Assembly: GCF_001556185.1 (NCBI RefSeq)
Contig: NZ_LSIJ01000030.1
Coordinates: 5,389 to 69,388 of the forward strand
Direction of reading: 5' to 3'
From: Sphingomonas sp. CCH10-B3
GTDB lineage: Bacteria; Pseudomonadota; Alphaproteobacteria; Sphingomonadales; Sphingomonadaceae
Length of the DNA: 64,000 bases
Positions 36,508 through 46,526 of this stretch are shown in pieces; position 1 is the first letter of the stretch, and the number at the start of each line of letters is the position of its first letter. Position numbers and translations under genes: made by a program. The notes beneath the pieces were generated by a model. It was given only the letters and a program-made list of their open reading frames with translations. It did no database searches and had not been told where the DNA came from.

Positions 36508-36515
36508 GGGGCTAT

Positions 36516-36548
36516 CAAAAACCCCCCGGCAGCCTCAGCCACCGGGGG
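36516..36548 (-). terminator. Intrinsic terminator of the DUF2157 gene
   Basis: A stem of CCCCCGG with CCGGGGG (36523-36529 and 36542-36548) is followed, on the minus strand, by GTTTTTG. It lies 35 bases past the stop of the minus-strand gene at 36584. Confidence 0.75.
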
Positions 36549-36583
36549 TGAAGTTTCGTACCAACCGGGCTGAGGGGCAAATC

Positions 36584-37615
36584 TCAGGCCGGAATCATCG
36601 TCTGCACCGGGGGCAGGCGATCCTTGAGGCCACCAAGCAGCGCGACCACCATGCGCCGCATCTGATGCCAGAATACCGACAGCGTCAGCAGCGCCGAGCC
36701 GATCACGAAGGCGGTCAGCGCCGCGCTCAGCTCGACCGCGCCGGTCTGCTGAATGAGCGCGTACATCGCATAGAGGACGTAGGCGAGGCTCGACACCAGC
36801 AGCGCGCGGCGGTCGACCGCCAGCGCCACAAAGGCGAAAACCAGGTAAAGCCCGATCACCAGCAGCGCGCGCGTCGCATCGACATCATTGTTGAGCACGC
36901 CGAGCATGTGGAAGATCGGATGCGCGATCAGCGGGGCGGCGGCGAGGTGCAGCCAGAAGGCAACGTCCGATCGGCGGGTGCGGCGCTCGCGGTCGGACAC
37001 GTCCCACCACATCGCCAGCGCGAACACCGCGAGCCCACCGGCCAGCGCGATCGGGTAGAGCGCGTCCTGCGTCAGGCCGAGCGCGCCGACCACCAGCGCA
37101 GCGACGGTCGCAACCAGCGCGACGGCGCCTGCCGCCACCGTGATCGGCACCATGAACCGCCGCCAGTGCAGCCAGGTCGCGCCGGCGGTAATCAGGGCAA
37201 TGCCGCCCATGATCAGCGCGGCGGTCCGCTCGGGCACATCGACTTCGAGTCGCACCAAGACGCCGATCATTGTCGCGGCAACACCCCCGGCAAAAGCCAG
37301 CAGCAGCAGGATCGAGGGGAGCGCCATCCGGCGCTTGCGGGTAAAATACTCGGCGAACAGCCACGCCGACGCCGCCACTGCCGCGCCGCCGAGCGGCTGC
37401 AGGAGCTGCCAGCCGATCTGCCCGATCGCGCCGAGCGACAGCGCCAGCGCAATCGCGACGAAAATGTCGTTGAAGCCGGTCAGCAGCTTGAACTGCTCTT
37501 CATCGACGGCGGGGGCTGCGCGCAGTTGCGCGGTGTGGTTGCGGAATGCGGCGGCGGCTTCCGGGCTGATCACCCCCGCCGCCACCGCATTCTCGATATC
37601 GCTTTCGCTATACAT
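36584..37615 (-). CDS. DUF2157 domain-containing membrane protein
   Basis: The 343-residue protein has a short acidic N-terminal head (MYSESDIENAVAAGVISPEAAAAFRNH) followed by about nine to ten hydrophobic helices. This is the DUF2157 layout. Function unknown. The start at 37615 follows GGAAGGAACA; a longer in-frame start would be in non-coding sequence. Confidence 0.85.
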   Translation of the reverse strand: MYSESDIENAVAAGVISPEAAAAFRNHTAQLRAAPAVDEEQFKLLTGFNDIFVAIALALSLGAIGQIGWQLLQPLGGAAVAASAWLFAEYFTRKRRMALPSILLLLAFAGGVAATMIGVLVRLEVDVPERTAALIMGGIALITAGATWLHWRRFMVPITVAAGAVALVATVAALVVGALGLTQDALYPIALAGGLAVFALAMWWDVSDRERRTRRSDVAFWLHLAAAPLIAHPIFHMLGVLNNDVDATRALLVIGLYLVFAFVALAVDRRALLVSSLAYVLYAMYALIQQTGAVELSAALTAFVIGSALLTLSVFWHQMRRMVVALLGGLKDRLPPVQTMIPA

Positions 37616-37684
37616 GGCTGTTCCTTCCCTGTTGGGACTGGTGTAGCACACGTGTGTTGGTGAAGCAATACGGTAAGGCGTGTG

Positions 37685-38503
37685 CTAGAAGTGGAACCCC
37701 ACGCCAAGCCCGCCGCTCAGCTGGTTGGCGCTGCCTTCGCGACCGACCACCGGGCTCTTCGCGAAGTCGCCGAGGAGCCGCTTGTAGCCGGCAAAGCCGA
37801 CGATCGACCAGCGATCGGTGACCTTGTACGCCGCGCCGACGCTGAGCCCGACGTCCTTAATGCCGCCCTTGGCGTCGAAAGCGGCGAGACCACTCGTGGC
37901 CGACCCTTGCGGGGTGACGGTGAAATAGCGGCGGGCATAATCATCACTGGCGCCCGAAACCGATGCCGTGCCGGTCAGCCGGAAGCGCTCGCCGAAGCGA
38001 TGCGCGTAGCCGACGCTTGCGGTGCCGATCCAGCCATTGTGGACTTGTGCCACGTCGTGCACGCCTTCCAGCGCCAAGCGGACTTCGCCATGCTTGCCGA
38101 CTGGCAGGGTGGTGGCGACAAACGCACCGATTTCATAGGCATCATTGATCCGCCCGAGCCGGGCAACGGCAGCGCTGTCGATCTTGTCGCGACGCCCGAA
38201 AGTGAGGTGCGCGACCGGGCCGAATTCTACGCGACGGCTGTTGAGGATATTGCCGCGGATGGCGAGCCCGTCGAGCTCGACATAGCGCCGGTCGAAATAG
38301 GCGCGGCCGTTGGCAAGCGGGATGATCCGATAGGCGTCGGCACCTTCATATTCGGGCACCGCGCCCAGTCCCACTGCGGTCGTGCCGTGGAAGCCGTGGT
38401 CCTCTTCTGCCTCCTGCGGCGCCGGGTTGGCGGTTTGCGCTGCGGCGGGCTGGGCCAACATGCTAAGCGCGATAATGGCCATAAGGGCTTGAAAAACGTT
38501 CAT
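37685..38503 (-). CDS. MipA/OmpV-family outer-membrane protein
   Basis: The 272-residue protein has a signal peptide (AAAQTA) and a beta-barrel pattern with YEGADAYRIIPL near the start and a C-terminal Phe (GVGFHF), as in MipA/OmpV. It may scaffold peptidoglycan enzymes or act as a porin. ATG 38503 follows AAAGGA. Confidence 0.88.
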   Translation of the reverse strand: MNVFQALMAIIALSMLAQPAAAQTANPAPQEAEEDHGFHGTTAVGLGAVPEYEGADAYRIIPLANGRAYFDRRYVELDGLAIRGNILNSRRVEFGPVAHLTFGRRDKIDSAAVARLGRINDAYEIGAFVATTLPVGKHGEVRLALEGVHDVAQVHNGWIGTASVGYAHRFGERFRLTGTASVSGASDDYARRYFTVTPQGSATSGLAAFDAKGGIKDVGLSVGAAYKVTDRWSIVGFAGYKRLLGDFAKSPVVGREGSANQLSGGLGVGFHF

Positions 38504-38613
38504 GAGTTGAGTCCTTTCGGGTGGATGGTGCGACGGCGCGGGGAAACAGGGCACCGGCCGTCGCGGCGGTGCCGTTGGAAACGGGGCGAGGTGACGGAGG
38601 TCGGGCGTTCGCG

Positions 38614-39321
38614 TCAGGCGGGGCGAGGCGCGCGGACCAGGCCGATGCCGGTGGCGACCATCCAGCCGGTCAGCGCGAGGAAACCCGCGATGGTGAAGGC
38701 GCCGAACGCGCTGCCGACGCTTTGCGTGGCAAGCGCCAGCCCTTCGCCGCTGCCGATCGCGATCAGGATCGCGGTGACGATGCCGATGGTGCTGGTCAGC
38801 CGGGCGCTCTCACGCGCCTGCAGCCAGGCGAGTTGCAGCACGAACATCACCAGCAGGATCTGCCCCAGCGTCTCGCCGATCGCGACGCCGCCATAGGCAT
38901 TGAGCAGATCGAAAGTGCGTTCGGCAGCACGGCGGGCTTCTTCGGTGGCCGTCGGATCGGCGTGCAGGCGCGCGAGCCCCGGCACCACCAGCGACCAGCG
39001 CAGCAACCCGGTCGTTTGGGTGATCGCGGCGAGCGTGGCGGTGACCGCCGCGCCGATCGCCAGCGCGGGATCGCGGACCAGCCGTTCGCGCGTGATCGAC
39101 AGGGCAATACCGATGGGCGCCAGCGCCAGCGCCGTCATCGCAAAGCCGTGCCATGTCAGGATCAGCTGGCTGCCGCCCGCGGCAAAGCGATCGAGCACTG
39201 CACCGGCGCTGTGGCGCAGGATGCCGGGATAATCGAACATCGTCGCCAGCACGGCGTAGGGAATGTTGAAGGCAAAGGCCAAGCCGAGCGTGGCAAGGCC
39301 GGTGAGCGAGCGGCGGTTCAT
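38614..39321 (-). CDS. DUF4386-like integral membrane protein
   Basis: The 235-residue protein has about six to seven membrane helices and the pattern of DUF4386 proteins (short loops; AERTFDLLNAYGGVAIGETLGQILLVMF). Function unknown. The ATG at 39321 follows GGAGACACG. It is divergent from a TetR-family gene across two palindromic operators, so it is likely the controlled target. Confidence 0.75.
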   Translation of the reverse strand: MNRRSLTGLATLGLAFAFNIPYAVLATMFDYPGILRHSAGAVLDRFAAGGSQLILTWHGFAMTALALAPIGIALSITRERLVRDPALAIGAAVTATLAAITQTTGLLRWSLVVPGLARLHADPTATEEARRAAERTFDLLNAYGGVAIGETLGQILLVMFVLQLAWLQARESARLTSTIGIVTAILIAIGSGEGLALATQSVGSAFGAFTIAGFLALTGWMVATGIGLVRAPRPA

Positions 39322-39353
39322 GGCGTGTCTCCAGTTGGTGACAACGCCATTGC

Positions 39354-39398
39354 CACCGATCGGTGACATGTGCAAGCGAAAAAGTCACCGATCGGTGA
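39354..39398. promoter_or_regulatory. Twin palindromic operators between the DUF4386-like and TetR genes
   Basis: CACCGATCGGTG (39354-39365) and TCACCGATCGGTGA (39385-39398) are perfect palindromes with the same core and centres 32 bp apart, about three helix turns. The spacing and position fit operators of the TetR-type regulator that acts on itself and on the divergent gene. Confidence 0.8.
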
Positions 39399-39454
39399 TA
39401 AAAATGCTGGACCGATCAGCGCGAGCCGTTAGGGTAGGGCGCAAGGAGCCGATG

Positions 39455-40093
39455 ATGACCGATCAAGCCACTGACATTGCCCCAAAAAGTCGCGATCGCG
39501 CGCGCACGGAGGAGGCCATTGTCGCCGCCGCGCGTTCGGTGCTTGCCGAAGCTGGGTTCCAAGGCTTCGGAATCAATGCGATCGCGCGCAAGGCAGGTTG
39601 CGACAAGCAATTGATCTATCGTTATTATGGAGGACTGGACGGCCTCGCCGAGGCAATCGGTAACGATGTCGCCAACAGCCTGGGGCGCCAGTTGACCGAA
39701 CAGATGCGCGGCACGCCTGCGTCATCCTATGCCGACCTGATCGAGCGACTCGTGCTCGGCTTCATCGAAGTGCTGCGCGCCGATCCGCTGCTCCAGCGCG
39801 TGGTGGCGTGGGAGATTTCGGAGCCGACGCCGATGGTTCTGCGATTCGCGGCGGCGCGCGCCTTTGTGCTCCGCCGCTGGGTGGAACGCGAGCGCGGGAC
39901 GCTTCCGCCGCCCGAGGGGCTGGATGTCGCCGCGCTCAACGCGGTGCTGATCGCCGCTGCGCAGCAACTGGTCTTGCAAGCGACCGCCACCGGCGGCTTT
40001 GCCGGGATCACGCTCGACGATGCCGGCTGGGCGCGAATTCGTGCGAGCATGCAGCAGATCGTCCACGTCGCCTATCGCAGCGCGGTGGATTGA
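39455..40093 (+). CDS. TetR-family transcriptional regulator
   Basis: The 212-residue protein has the TetR helix-turn-helix (RTEEAIVAAARSVLAEAGFQGFGINAIARKAGCDKQLIYRYYGGLDGL) and a ligand-binding helical domain. The ATG at 39455 lies 6 bases from AAGGAG; the ATG at 39452 is 3 bases away. It probably represses itself and the divergent membrane gene. Inducer unknown. Confidence 0.92.
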   Translation: MTDQATDIAPKSRDRARTEEAIVAAARSVLAEAGFQGFGINAIARKAGCDKQLIYRYYGGLDGLAEAIGNDVANSLGRQLTEQMRGTPASSYADLIERLVLGFIEVLRADPLLQRVVAWEISEPTPMVLRFAAARAFVLRRWVERERGTLPPPEGLDVAALNAVLIAAAQQLVLQATATGGFAGITLDDAGWARIRASMQQIVHVAYRSAVD

Positions 40094-40102
40094 TCGACCT
40101 CA

Positions 40103-40136
40103 CCAGCCACGGCCCCGCAAGCAGGGCCGCGGCTGG
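40103..40136. terminator. Hairpin between convergent TetR and SDR genes
   Basis: The stem CCAGCC-A-CGGCCC (40103-40115) pairs with GGGCCG-C-GGCTGG (40124-40136) around an 8-nt loop. T-runs are poor. It sits between two convergent stop codons and could stop both. Confidence 0.6.
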
Positions 40137-40146
40137 CAAGGCGCGC

Positions 40147-41046
40147 TTACTGCCCCTGCAGCTTGCGCAGGATCGACATCGATTGTTCGCTGCCCGACTG
40201 CGGCGTCAGCTCGCCCGCGCGGTCGGTGATTTCCGCCCAGTGTGCGGCAATGCCCTCGGGCGACAGGTCGTCGCCGGTCAGCAGCTTGCCCTGCGTCAGC
40301 GTCACATAAGCGGCCTGGAACACGCCCGCGCCCGCGCCGATGATCATGTTGGTCGGCGCGTCTTCGGAAACGAGGAACAGCGCGGCAGGGGCAACCTTGT
40401 CGGGCGAGAAAGCGGCAAAGGCCTCGGCAGGGAACAAATCCTCGGTCATGCGCGTGCCGGCGGTCGGCGCGATCGTGTTGACCTTGATGTTGTTCTTGGC
40501 GCCTTCGATCGCGAGCGTCTTGGTCAGGCCCGCGAGGCCCAGCTTGGCCGCGCCATAATTGGCCTGGCCGAAATTGCCATAGAGCCCGGTCGACGATGCC
40601 GTCATCAGCACGCGGCCATAGTTTTGCGCGCGCATCGTCTCCCAAACTGCCTTGGTGCAATTGGCCGAGCCGTTCAGATGGACGTCGACCACGAATTTGA
40701 AGTCGGCGGGCTCCATCTTGGCGAAGCTCTTGTCGCGGAGCACGCCGGCATTGTTGATCAGGATGTCGACGCGGCCCCATTTCTCCTTGGCGGCTTCGAC
40801 CATCGCGACCATCTGGTCGTAATCGGTGACGCTGCCGCCGTTCGACATCGCTTCGCCACCGGCGGCGGTGATTTCTTCGACCACCTTCAGCGCCGCATCC
40901 GAATGGCCGGTGCCGTCGCGGGCGCCGCCGAGATCGTTGACGACGACCTTGGCGCCGCGCTTGGCGAGATCGAGCGCATAAGCGCGCCCCAGGCCGCCGC
41001 CCGCGCCGGTGACGATGGCAACGCGATCGGTGAAGGAAATGGTCAT
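40147..41046 (-). CDS. Short-chain dehydrogenase (SDR), MFE-2/hydroxyacyl-CoA type
   Basis: The 299-residue protein has the NAD site TGAGGGLGRAYALDLAKRGA, NNAGVL, catalytic Ser in MTASST and YGAAK. The sequence VVVNDLGGARDGTGHSDAA is like the (3R)-hydroxyacyl-CoA dehydrogenase part of MFE-2 proteins. It probably oxidises an acyl-CoA or related alcohol. The SDR call is firm; the substrate is not. Confidence 0.88.
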   Translation of the reverse strand: MTISFTDRVAIVTGAGGGLGRAYALDLAKRGAKVVVNDLGGARDGTGHSDAALKVVEEITAAGGEAMSNGGSVTDYDQMVAMVEAAKEKWGRVDILINNAGVLRDKSFAKMEPADFKFVVDVHLNGSANCTKAVWETMRAQNYGRVLMTASSTGLYGNFGQANYGAAKLGLAGLTKTLAIEGAKNNIKVNTIAPTAGTRMTEDLFPAEAFAAFSPDKVAPAALFLVSEDAPTNMIIGAGAGVFQAAYVTLTQGKLLTGDDLSPEGIAAHWAEITDRAGELTPQSGSEQSMSILRKLQGQ

Positions 41047-41128
41047 CGAGGAAGCTCCCTGAGAGTGGTTCGGGGAGCTTCCTAGGCGATGATCGGGCGC
41101 GCGAAAAGCCGCCCAGATTGGTGGGCCA

Positions 41129-41539
41129 TCAGCGGCGGCGGGGCCGGCGCTGTTTGGTGCTGCGATTACCCGGTTCCATGCACTTGTCGAACTGGTTCGC
41201 CTTGCAGATCGGATAGTGATCGAGCGGGGCAGGGGCAGGCATGGCCTCGCTCGGTGCCATCGCCGGTTGGACGACGACCGGCACGCCGGGCGGCGGCGGT
41301 GGTGGCGCGGGCTGGTCGACGGCGGTGTTGGCGGACGCGGCGGCGTTATTGGCGGGCTGATCAGCCTGCTGCGCGCGCGGGCCGGTCGAGGGGACGGGCT
41401 CGTTCGACAGCGCAGTGTTGGGCACCGCATCGGTTGGCGGGGCAGGCGGCGTGGTCTGCGCAGGCGGCGGCGTCTGGGGCGCAGTTTGCGCCATGACGGG
41501 CGTGGCCAGCGCGAATGTGGCGAGAATCAAAATCTTCAT
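41129..41539 (-). CDS. Exported Pro/Ala-rich protein
   Basis: The 136-residue protein has a signal peptide (ALATPVMAQ), a long Pro/Ala/Gln/Thr-rich middle including a run of six prolines, and a small C-terminal motif YPICKANQFDKCMEPGN with two Cys. The basic tail ends RRPRRR. The ATG at 41539 fits AGGAG spacing; the ATG at 41545 does not. Possibly a disordered envelope protein. Function unknown. Confidence 0.65.
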   Translation of the reverse strand: MKILILATFALATPVMAQTAPQTPPPAQTTPPAPPTDAVPNTALSNEPVPSTGPRAQQADQPANNAAASANTAVDQPAPPPPPPGVPVVVQPAMAPSEAMPAPAPLDHYPICKANQFDKCMEPGNRSTKQRRPRRR

Positions 41540-41627
41540 CGGCATCTCCTGCGGTCATCGACGCAGCCGAAGCGGGCTGCATGCCGGCTGAAACGACCGG
41601 CAATCTCGATGGCTCCGCAGCCGTGCC

Positions 41628-42320
41628 TCAGGTCCCCGCATCCAGTGCATAGCCCGCCGACCGCACGGTGCGGATGATGTCGGGCTTGTCGCCGATGTTG
41701 ATGGCTTTGCGCAGCCGACGGATATGGACGTCGACGGTGCGGCTTTCGATGTCGCTGTCATGGCCCCAGACCGCGTCGAGCAGGCGTTCGCGGCTGAACA
41801 CCCAGCCGGGATGCTCCAGGAAATGCTTGAGCAGGCGGAATTCGGTGGGGCCGAGCGGCACGACCTCGCCGCCGCGCCGTACCTTGTGGCCGACGGTATC
41901 CATCTCGATGTCGGCGTAGATCAGCTGTTCACCGGCGAGCGCCGGGCGCACGCGCCGCAGCACCGCGCCGACGCGCGCGACCAGTTCGCGGGGGCTGAAC
42001 GGCTTGGTGACATAGTCGTCAGCGCCGGTTTCGAGCCCGCGCACCCGGTCTTCCTCTTCGCCGCGCGCGGTCAGCATGATGATCGGGACGTTCGCGGTTT
42101 CGGGCATGCGGCGCAGGCGACGGCAGACTTCGATGCCGCTCAACCCCTCGACCATCCAGTCGACCAGGACGATGTCGGGCGTGGCTTCCTTGGCGAGCAA
42201 CAATGCTTCCTCGCCGTCGGGGGTTTGCTGGACGTCGAAATCCTCGCGCTTGAAATGCCAAACGAGCAATTCGGCGAGGGCCGCATCGTCTTCCACCAGC
42301 AACATCTTGGCGCGTGCCAT
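41628..42320 (-). CDS. phoB: Phosphate response regulator PhoB
   Basis: The 230-residue protein has a receiver domain with D54 (LVDWMVEG) and a C-terminal winged-helix DNA-binding domain (GPTEFRLLKHFLEHPGWVFSRE). When phosphorylated by PhoR it activates the Pho regulon. It is the last gene of the minus-strand phoR-pst-phoU-phoB series and follows phoU by 12 bases. Confidence 0.95.
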   Translation of the reverse strand: MARAKMLLVEDDAALAELLVWHFKREDFDVQQTPDGEEALLLAKEATPDIVLVDWMVEGLSGIEVCRRLRRMPETANVPIIMLTARGEEEDRVRGLETGADDYVTKPFSPRELVARVGAVLRRVRPALAGEQLIYADIEMDTVGHKVRRGGEVVPLGPTEFRLLKHFLEHPGWVFSRERLLDAVWGHDSDIESRTVDVHIRRLRKAINIGDKPDIIRTVRSAGYALDAGT

Positions 42321-42332
42321 TGGTCTTCTCCG

Positions 42333-43019
42333 TCAGATGATCGTGCGGGCGCCGCGTTCGCGCTCGCCCATATGGACGCCGGTGGCCGCGAAATAGACCA
42401 TTTCGGCGACATTGGTCGCGTGGTCGCCCACACGTTCCAGATTCTTCGCGATGAACAGCAGATGGGTCGCCTGGCCAATGCTCGCCGGGTTTTCCATCAT
42501 GTACGTAACCAGCGTGCGGAACAGGCTGTTGTAGAAATCGTCGACAGCGCGGTCGGTTTCGGTGACGCGGATCGCCGCTTCGGCATCGCGGGCGGCAAAG
42601 GCGTCGAGCACGTCGTGCACCATGCGGCACGCGAGATCGGCCATCGCGGGGAGCACCGACAGCGGCTCAATGTCGCTGTGATCGTCGACGGCGGCGACCC
42701 GGCGGGCGATGTTCTTGGCATAATCGCCGATCCGCTCGACGACGCTGGCGATTTTCAGCGCCGCCACGACTTCGCGCAAATCATCCGCCAGCGGCGCGCG
42801 CAGCGCGATCAGTTCGACCGCGAGCCGTTCGACTTCGTGCTCGATCGCGTCGATCCGCCGGTCGCCGGCGATGACTTCGTCGGCCGCTTCCAGATCGTGG
42901 CGTTTGAGCGCTTCCATCGACTGGATGATCGCTTGTTCGGCAAGCCCGCCCATCTGCGCGATCAGGCCGCGCAGCCGGACAATATCGTCGTCGAACGCCT
43001 TTACCGTATGCTCAACCAA
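42333..43019 (-). CDS. phoU: Phosphate transport regulator PhoU
   Basis: The 228-residue, all-helical protein has the paired E/D(x3)DxxxN motifs (for example IGDYAKNIAR and VGDHATNVAE) and begins VEHTVKAFDDD. It links the Pst transporter to PhoR inhibition. No ATG is available in frame; a TTG at 43019, 24 bases past the pstB stop, is the most likely start. The ribosome-binding site is weak. Confidence 0.9.
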   Translation of the reverse strand: MVEHTVKAFDDDIVRLRGLIAQMGGLAEQAIIQSMEALKRHDLEAADEVIAGDRRIDAIEHEVERLAVELIALRAPLADDLREVVAALKIASVVERIGDYAKNIARRVAAVDDHSDIEPLSVLPAMADLACRMVHDVLDAFAARDAEAAIRVTETDRAVDDFYNSLFRTLVTYMMENPASIGQATHLLFIAKNLERVGDHATNVAEMVYFAATGVHMGERERGARTII

Positions 43020-43042
43020 GCCAAATCTCGATTCTGTTGCGA

Positions 43043-43813
43043 TCAGCCATAACGGCCGGTGATGTAGTCCTTCGTCCGCTCCTGGCGCGGATTGGTGAAG
43101 ATGTCCGACGTCGCGCCATATTCGACCAGCGCGCCCAGATGGAAAAACGCCGTGCGCTGTGACACGCGCGCGGCCTGCTGCATGTTGTGCGTGACGATCA
43201 CGATTGCGTAGCGACCTTTCAGTTCGTGGATCAGCTCCTCGATCTTGGCGGTCGCGATCGGATCGAGCGCGCTGCACGGCTCGTCCATCAGGATCACTTC
43301 GGGGTCGACCGCGATCGCGCGCGCGATGCACAGCCGCTGTTGCTGGCCGCCAGAGAGGGCCGTGCCGCTGTCGGTCAGCCGGTCCTTGACTTCGTCCCAC
43401 AGACCCGCGCGGCGCAGCGATTGCTCCACGATCGCGTCCATCTGGGTGCGCCCGCTCGCCAGCCCGTGGATACGCGGACCGTAGGCGACATTTTCGTAGA
43501 TCGTCTTGGGGAAGGGATTGGGCTTCTGGAACACCATGCCCACGCGCGCGCGCAGCTGCACGACGTCCATTTCGGGCGCATAAATGTCTTCGCCGTCGAG
43601 CCGGATGTCGCCTTGGGTGCGCGCGCTCGTGATCGTGTCGTTCATGCGGTTCAGCGTGCGCAGGAAGGTCGACTTGCCGCAGCCCGACGGGCCGATCAGC
43701 GCGGTCACCTGATCGAGCGGGATGTCGATCGACACGTCGTTGATCGCCTGCTTGTCGCCATAGAAGACGTTGACGTGATGAGCGGTCATCTTGGGGAGCT
43801 TGGAGTCGGTCAC
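43043..43813 (-). CDS. pstB: Phosphate ABC transporter ATP-binding protein
   Basis: The 256-residue ATPase has Walker [10 protein letters not shown], signature LSGGQQQR, Walker B VILMDEP and the PstB-specific LRTLNRMND. It powers phosphate uptake with PstC and PstA. The ATG overlaps the pstA stop by four bases. Confidence 0.96.
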   Translation of the reverse strand: MTDSKLPKMTAHHVNVFYGDKQAINDVSIDIPLDQVTALIGPSGCGKSTFLRTLNRMNDTITSARTQGDIRLDGEDIYAPEMDVVQLRARVGMVFQKPNPFPKTIYENVAYGPRIHGLASGRTQMDAIVEQSLRRAGLWDEVKDRLTDSGTALSGGQQQRLCIARAIAVDPEVILMDEPCSALDPIATAKIEELIHELKGRYAIVIVTHNMQQAARVSQRTAFFHLGALVEYGATSDIFTNPRQERTKDYITGRYG

Positions 43814-45090
43814 CAGCGGGTCTCGAACTTGTTGCGCAGATAAATGGCAAAGCCATTCATCGCGAGGAGGAAGACGAGCAGGACGATGATCGCCGCACTC
43901 GTCTTTTCGACGAACCCGCGGCTCACTTCATCCGACCAGAGGAAAATCTGCACCGGCAGCACCGTCGCCGGATCGGTCAGCCGGGTCGGGGGCGTGGCGA
44001 TGAAGGCGCGCATGCCGATCATCAGCAGCGGCGCCGTCTCGCCCAGTGCGCGCGCCATACCGATGATCGTGCCGGTCAGGATACCCGGCAGCGCGAGCGG
44101 CAGGACGTGGTGGAACACGACCTGCACCGGGCTCGCGCCAATGCCGAGCGCGGCATCGCGGATCGACGGCGGGACGGCCTTGATCGCATTGCGGCCCGCG
44201 ATCACGATCACCGGCATCGTCATCAGCGCCAGCGTCATGCCGCCGACCAGCGATGCCGAGCGCGGCAGATCGAACAGGTTCAGGAACACCGCCAGCCCGA
44301 GCAGCCCGAAGATGATCGACGGCACTGCCGCCAGATTGTTGATCGACACTTCGATCAGGTCGGTCAGCCAGTTCCGCGGCGCATATTCCTCGAGATAGAG
44401 CGCCGCGAGCACGCCGACCGGGAAGGCGAGCAGCAGCGTGACCAGCATCGTGAAGATCGAGCCCTTCAGCGCGCCCCAGATGCCGACAATGGTCGGGTCA
44501 CTCGAATCGGCAGCGGTCAGGAACGCGACGTTGAAGTGCATGTGCAACTGGCCACGCGCCTTCAGCCGCGTCACGATGGCTTCGGCTTCCGGCGTGCCGA
44601 GCCCCTTTGCCGCGACGTCGATTTCAGTCGCGGCGGGCACCGACACGACGGCGCGCCCGGCGAGCAATTCGGGATTGGCCTTCAACTGGTCGCGCAGCAT
44701 CAGCCAGGCGCTTCGTGAAATCAGTTGATCGCCGCCGCGGCCGAAATGGGCGATGGCGGCGCGCATCATCGCGTCCTCAAGCCCCGCCCCGGCAAGCGCA
44801 AGGTCGGCGCCGTCGCCTTTCAGTCGCGCCGGATCGAGCGACAGGCCAGCGCGGGCGAAATCGACCGGCACGTCGATCCGCGTCTGCAGGAACCCCTGCG
44901 CGCCGTTCATCACCATCGTGAACAGCAGGAACGCGAGGAATCCTGCCGAACCGACGATCGCCGCCAGTCCGAGCAGGCGAAAGCGGCGTTCGGCGGCATA
45001 GCGGCGCTGGACGCGGCGCTGCATGGCCATCGACCGCCATTCGGTCGGCGCGCGTTCGGGCACGCGGGCGGGGGCGCCACGATCAGTCAT
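43810..45090 (-). CDS. pstA: Phosphate ABC transporter permease PstA (DUF3333 type)
   Basis: The 426-residue permease has six main membrane helices in its C-terminal half ([32 protein letters not shown] loop) and a long N-terminal part with one membrane helix and a periplasmic region (about residues 65-190), the DUF3333 region of alphaproteobacterial PstA. The ATG at 45090 overlaps the pstC end by eight bases. Confidence 0.93.
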   Translation of the reverse strand: MTDRGAPARVPERAPTEWRSMAMQRRVQRRYAAERRFRLLGLAAIVGSAGFLAFLLFTMVMNGAQGFLQTRIDVPVDFARAGLSLDPARLKGDGADLALAGAGLEDAMMRAAIAHFGRGGDQLISRSAWLMLRDQLKANPELLAGRAVVSVPAATEIDVAAKGLGTPEAEAIVTRLKARGQLHMHFNVAFLTAADSSDPTIVGIWGALKGSIFTMLVTLLLAFPVGVLAALYLEEYAPRNWLTDLIEVSINNLAAVPSIIFGLLGLAVFLNLFDLPRSASLVGGMTLALMTMPVIVIAGRNAIKAVPPSIRDAALGIGASPVQVVFHHVLPLALPGILTGTIIGMARALGETAPLLMIGMRAFIATPPTRLTDPATVLPVQIFLWSDEVSRGFVEKTSAAIIVLLVFLLAMNGFAIYLRNKFETRW

Positions 45091-46498
45091 AAGCTTCGCG
45101 ATATCGTTTCACGACCGTCAGCGCGATGATGTTGAGCATCAGCGTGACGATGAACAGGCTGAGCCCCAGCGCAAAGGCGGCGAGCGTCTTGGGACTGTCG
45201 AACTCGGCCTCGCCGGTCAGCAAGTCGACGATCTGCTTGGTAACGGTGGTCGCGCTGGACAGAGGATTGAGGCTGATCGTCGCCGCGCCCGACGCGGCCA
45301 TCACGACGATCATCGTCTCGCCGATCGCGCGGCTGACCGCGAGCAGCACGCCGCCGACCACGCCGGGCAGCGCCGCGGGCAACAACACGCGGCTGATCGT
45401 CTCCGACGTGGTCGCACCCATCGCCAGCGAGCCGTCGCGCATCGACGCGGGGACTGCAGCGAGCGAATCGTCCGCCATCGACGACACGAACGGGATGATC
45501 ATCACGCCCATCACCAGCCCGGCAGCGAGCGCGCTTTCGGAACTGGCATATTTGACGCCGATCGACACCGCGAAGTCGCGCACCGCGGGCGCGACGGTCA
45601 GCGCGGCGAAATAGCCATATACGACGGTCGGCACGCCGGCGAGAATCTCGATGATCGGCTTCATCCAGCGGCGCACGCCGGGGCGCGCATATTGCGTAAG
45701 GTAAATCGCGCTCATCAGCCCGAACGGAATGGCGACGATCATCGCGATCACGGCGCCGATGAAGAAAGTGCCCCAGAATAACGGCACCGCGCCCAGCGCC
45801 GCGCCCGGATCGGCCGGGTCGATGACCTGCGGGCTCCAATGCGTGCCGAACAGGAAATCGCCGATCGGCACCAGCTGAAAGAAACGCCACGATTCGACCA
45901 GCAGCGATCCGACGATACCGATCGTCGTCAGGATCGCGATCAGCGATGCGCCGAGCAGCGCCGCCATGATGACGCGTTCGATCCGCGTTCGCGCGCCGAA
46001 ACCCGGCTTGACGCGGACATAGGCAGTGCCGCCGCCGATCATCGCCAGCAGCAGCGCAATGGCGGCGCCGATCCAGCTGTAGCGCGCAGTCGCTTCGCGA
46101 TAGGCCGGCGCCAGTGCCTGCGCGCCGGCGCTGGCGGCTTGCGCCGGGCGGCCCTCGGCGATCGAGCGCGCCTGGCTGAGCACGGCGGCACGCTCGAACC
46201 CCGGCGGCGGCAGGGTTGCGGCTGCGGGCGCCTTGAGCACCCGGTCGGTTACCAGCGCCGGTGTCGTGAACGCCCAGACGCTCAGGAACAACAGCGCCGG
46301 ACCGACCGTCCACATCGCGACATAGCCGCCATGATGCGACGGCAGCGAACTGAAGCGGCGCGTGGTTCCACGCCGAAACGCGACCGCGCGGACGCGCGCC
46401 GTCAGCCAGCCGATCAGTCCCAGACCGGCAATGACGAATAGAAGCGCAAGGGTGGACAAGTTTTGGATCAGTTCCTGCTGGGCGAGCAGGCGGCGCAC
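45083..46498 (-). CDS. pstC: Phosphate ABC transporter permease PstC
   Basis: The 471-residue permease has an extended N-terminal region with two extra helices and a periplasmic loop, then the usual core with GVPTVVYGYFAAL and the EAA-like loop MRDGSLAMGATTSETI. The start is GTG at 46498 (MRRLLAQQELIQ), 28 bases after pstS. This start is not certain; CTG/TTG starts further in are possible. Confidence 0.92.
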   Translation of the reverse strand: MRRLLAQQELIQNLSTLALLFVIAGLGLIGWLTARVRAVAFRRGTTRRFSSLPSHHGGYVAMWTVGPALLFLSVWAFTTPALVTDRVLKAPAAATLPPPGFERAAVLSQARSIAEGRPAQAASAGAQALAPAYREATARYSWIGAAIALLLAMIGGGTAYVRVKPGFGARTRIERVIMAALLGASLIAILTTIGIVGSLLVESWRFFQLVPIGDFLFGTHWSPQVIDPADPGAALGAVPLFWGTFFIGAVIAMIVAIPFGLMSAIYLTQYARPGVRRWMKPIIEILAGVPTVVYGYFAALTVAPAVRDFAVSIGVKYASSESALAAGLVMGVMIIPFVSSMADDSLAAVPASMRDGSLAMGATTSETISRVLLPAALPGVVGGVLLAVSRAIGETMIVVMAASGAATISLNPLSSATTVTKQIVDLLTGEAEFDSPKTLAAFALGLSLFIVTLMLNIIALTVVKRYREAYD

Positions 46499-46526
46499 CC
46501 GTTGACGATGCGCCGCCCGTCGTCGA

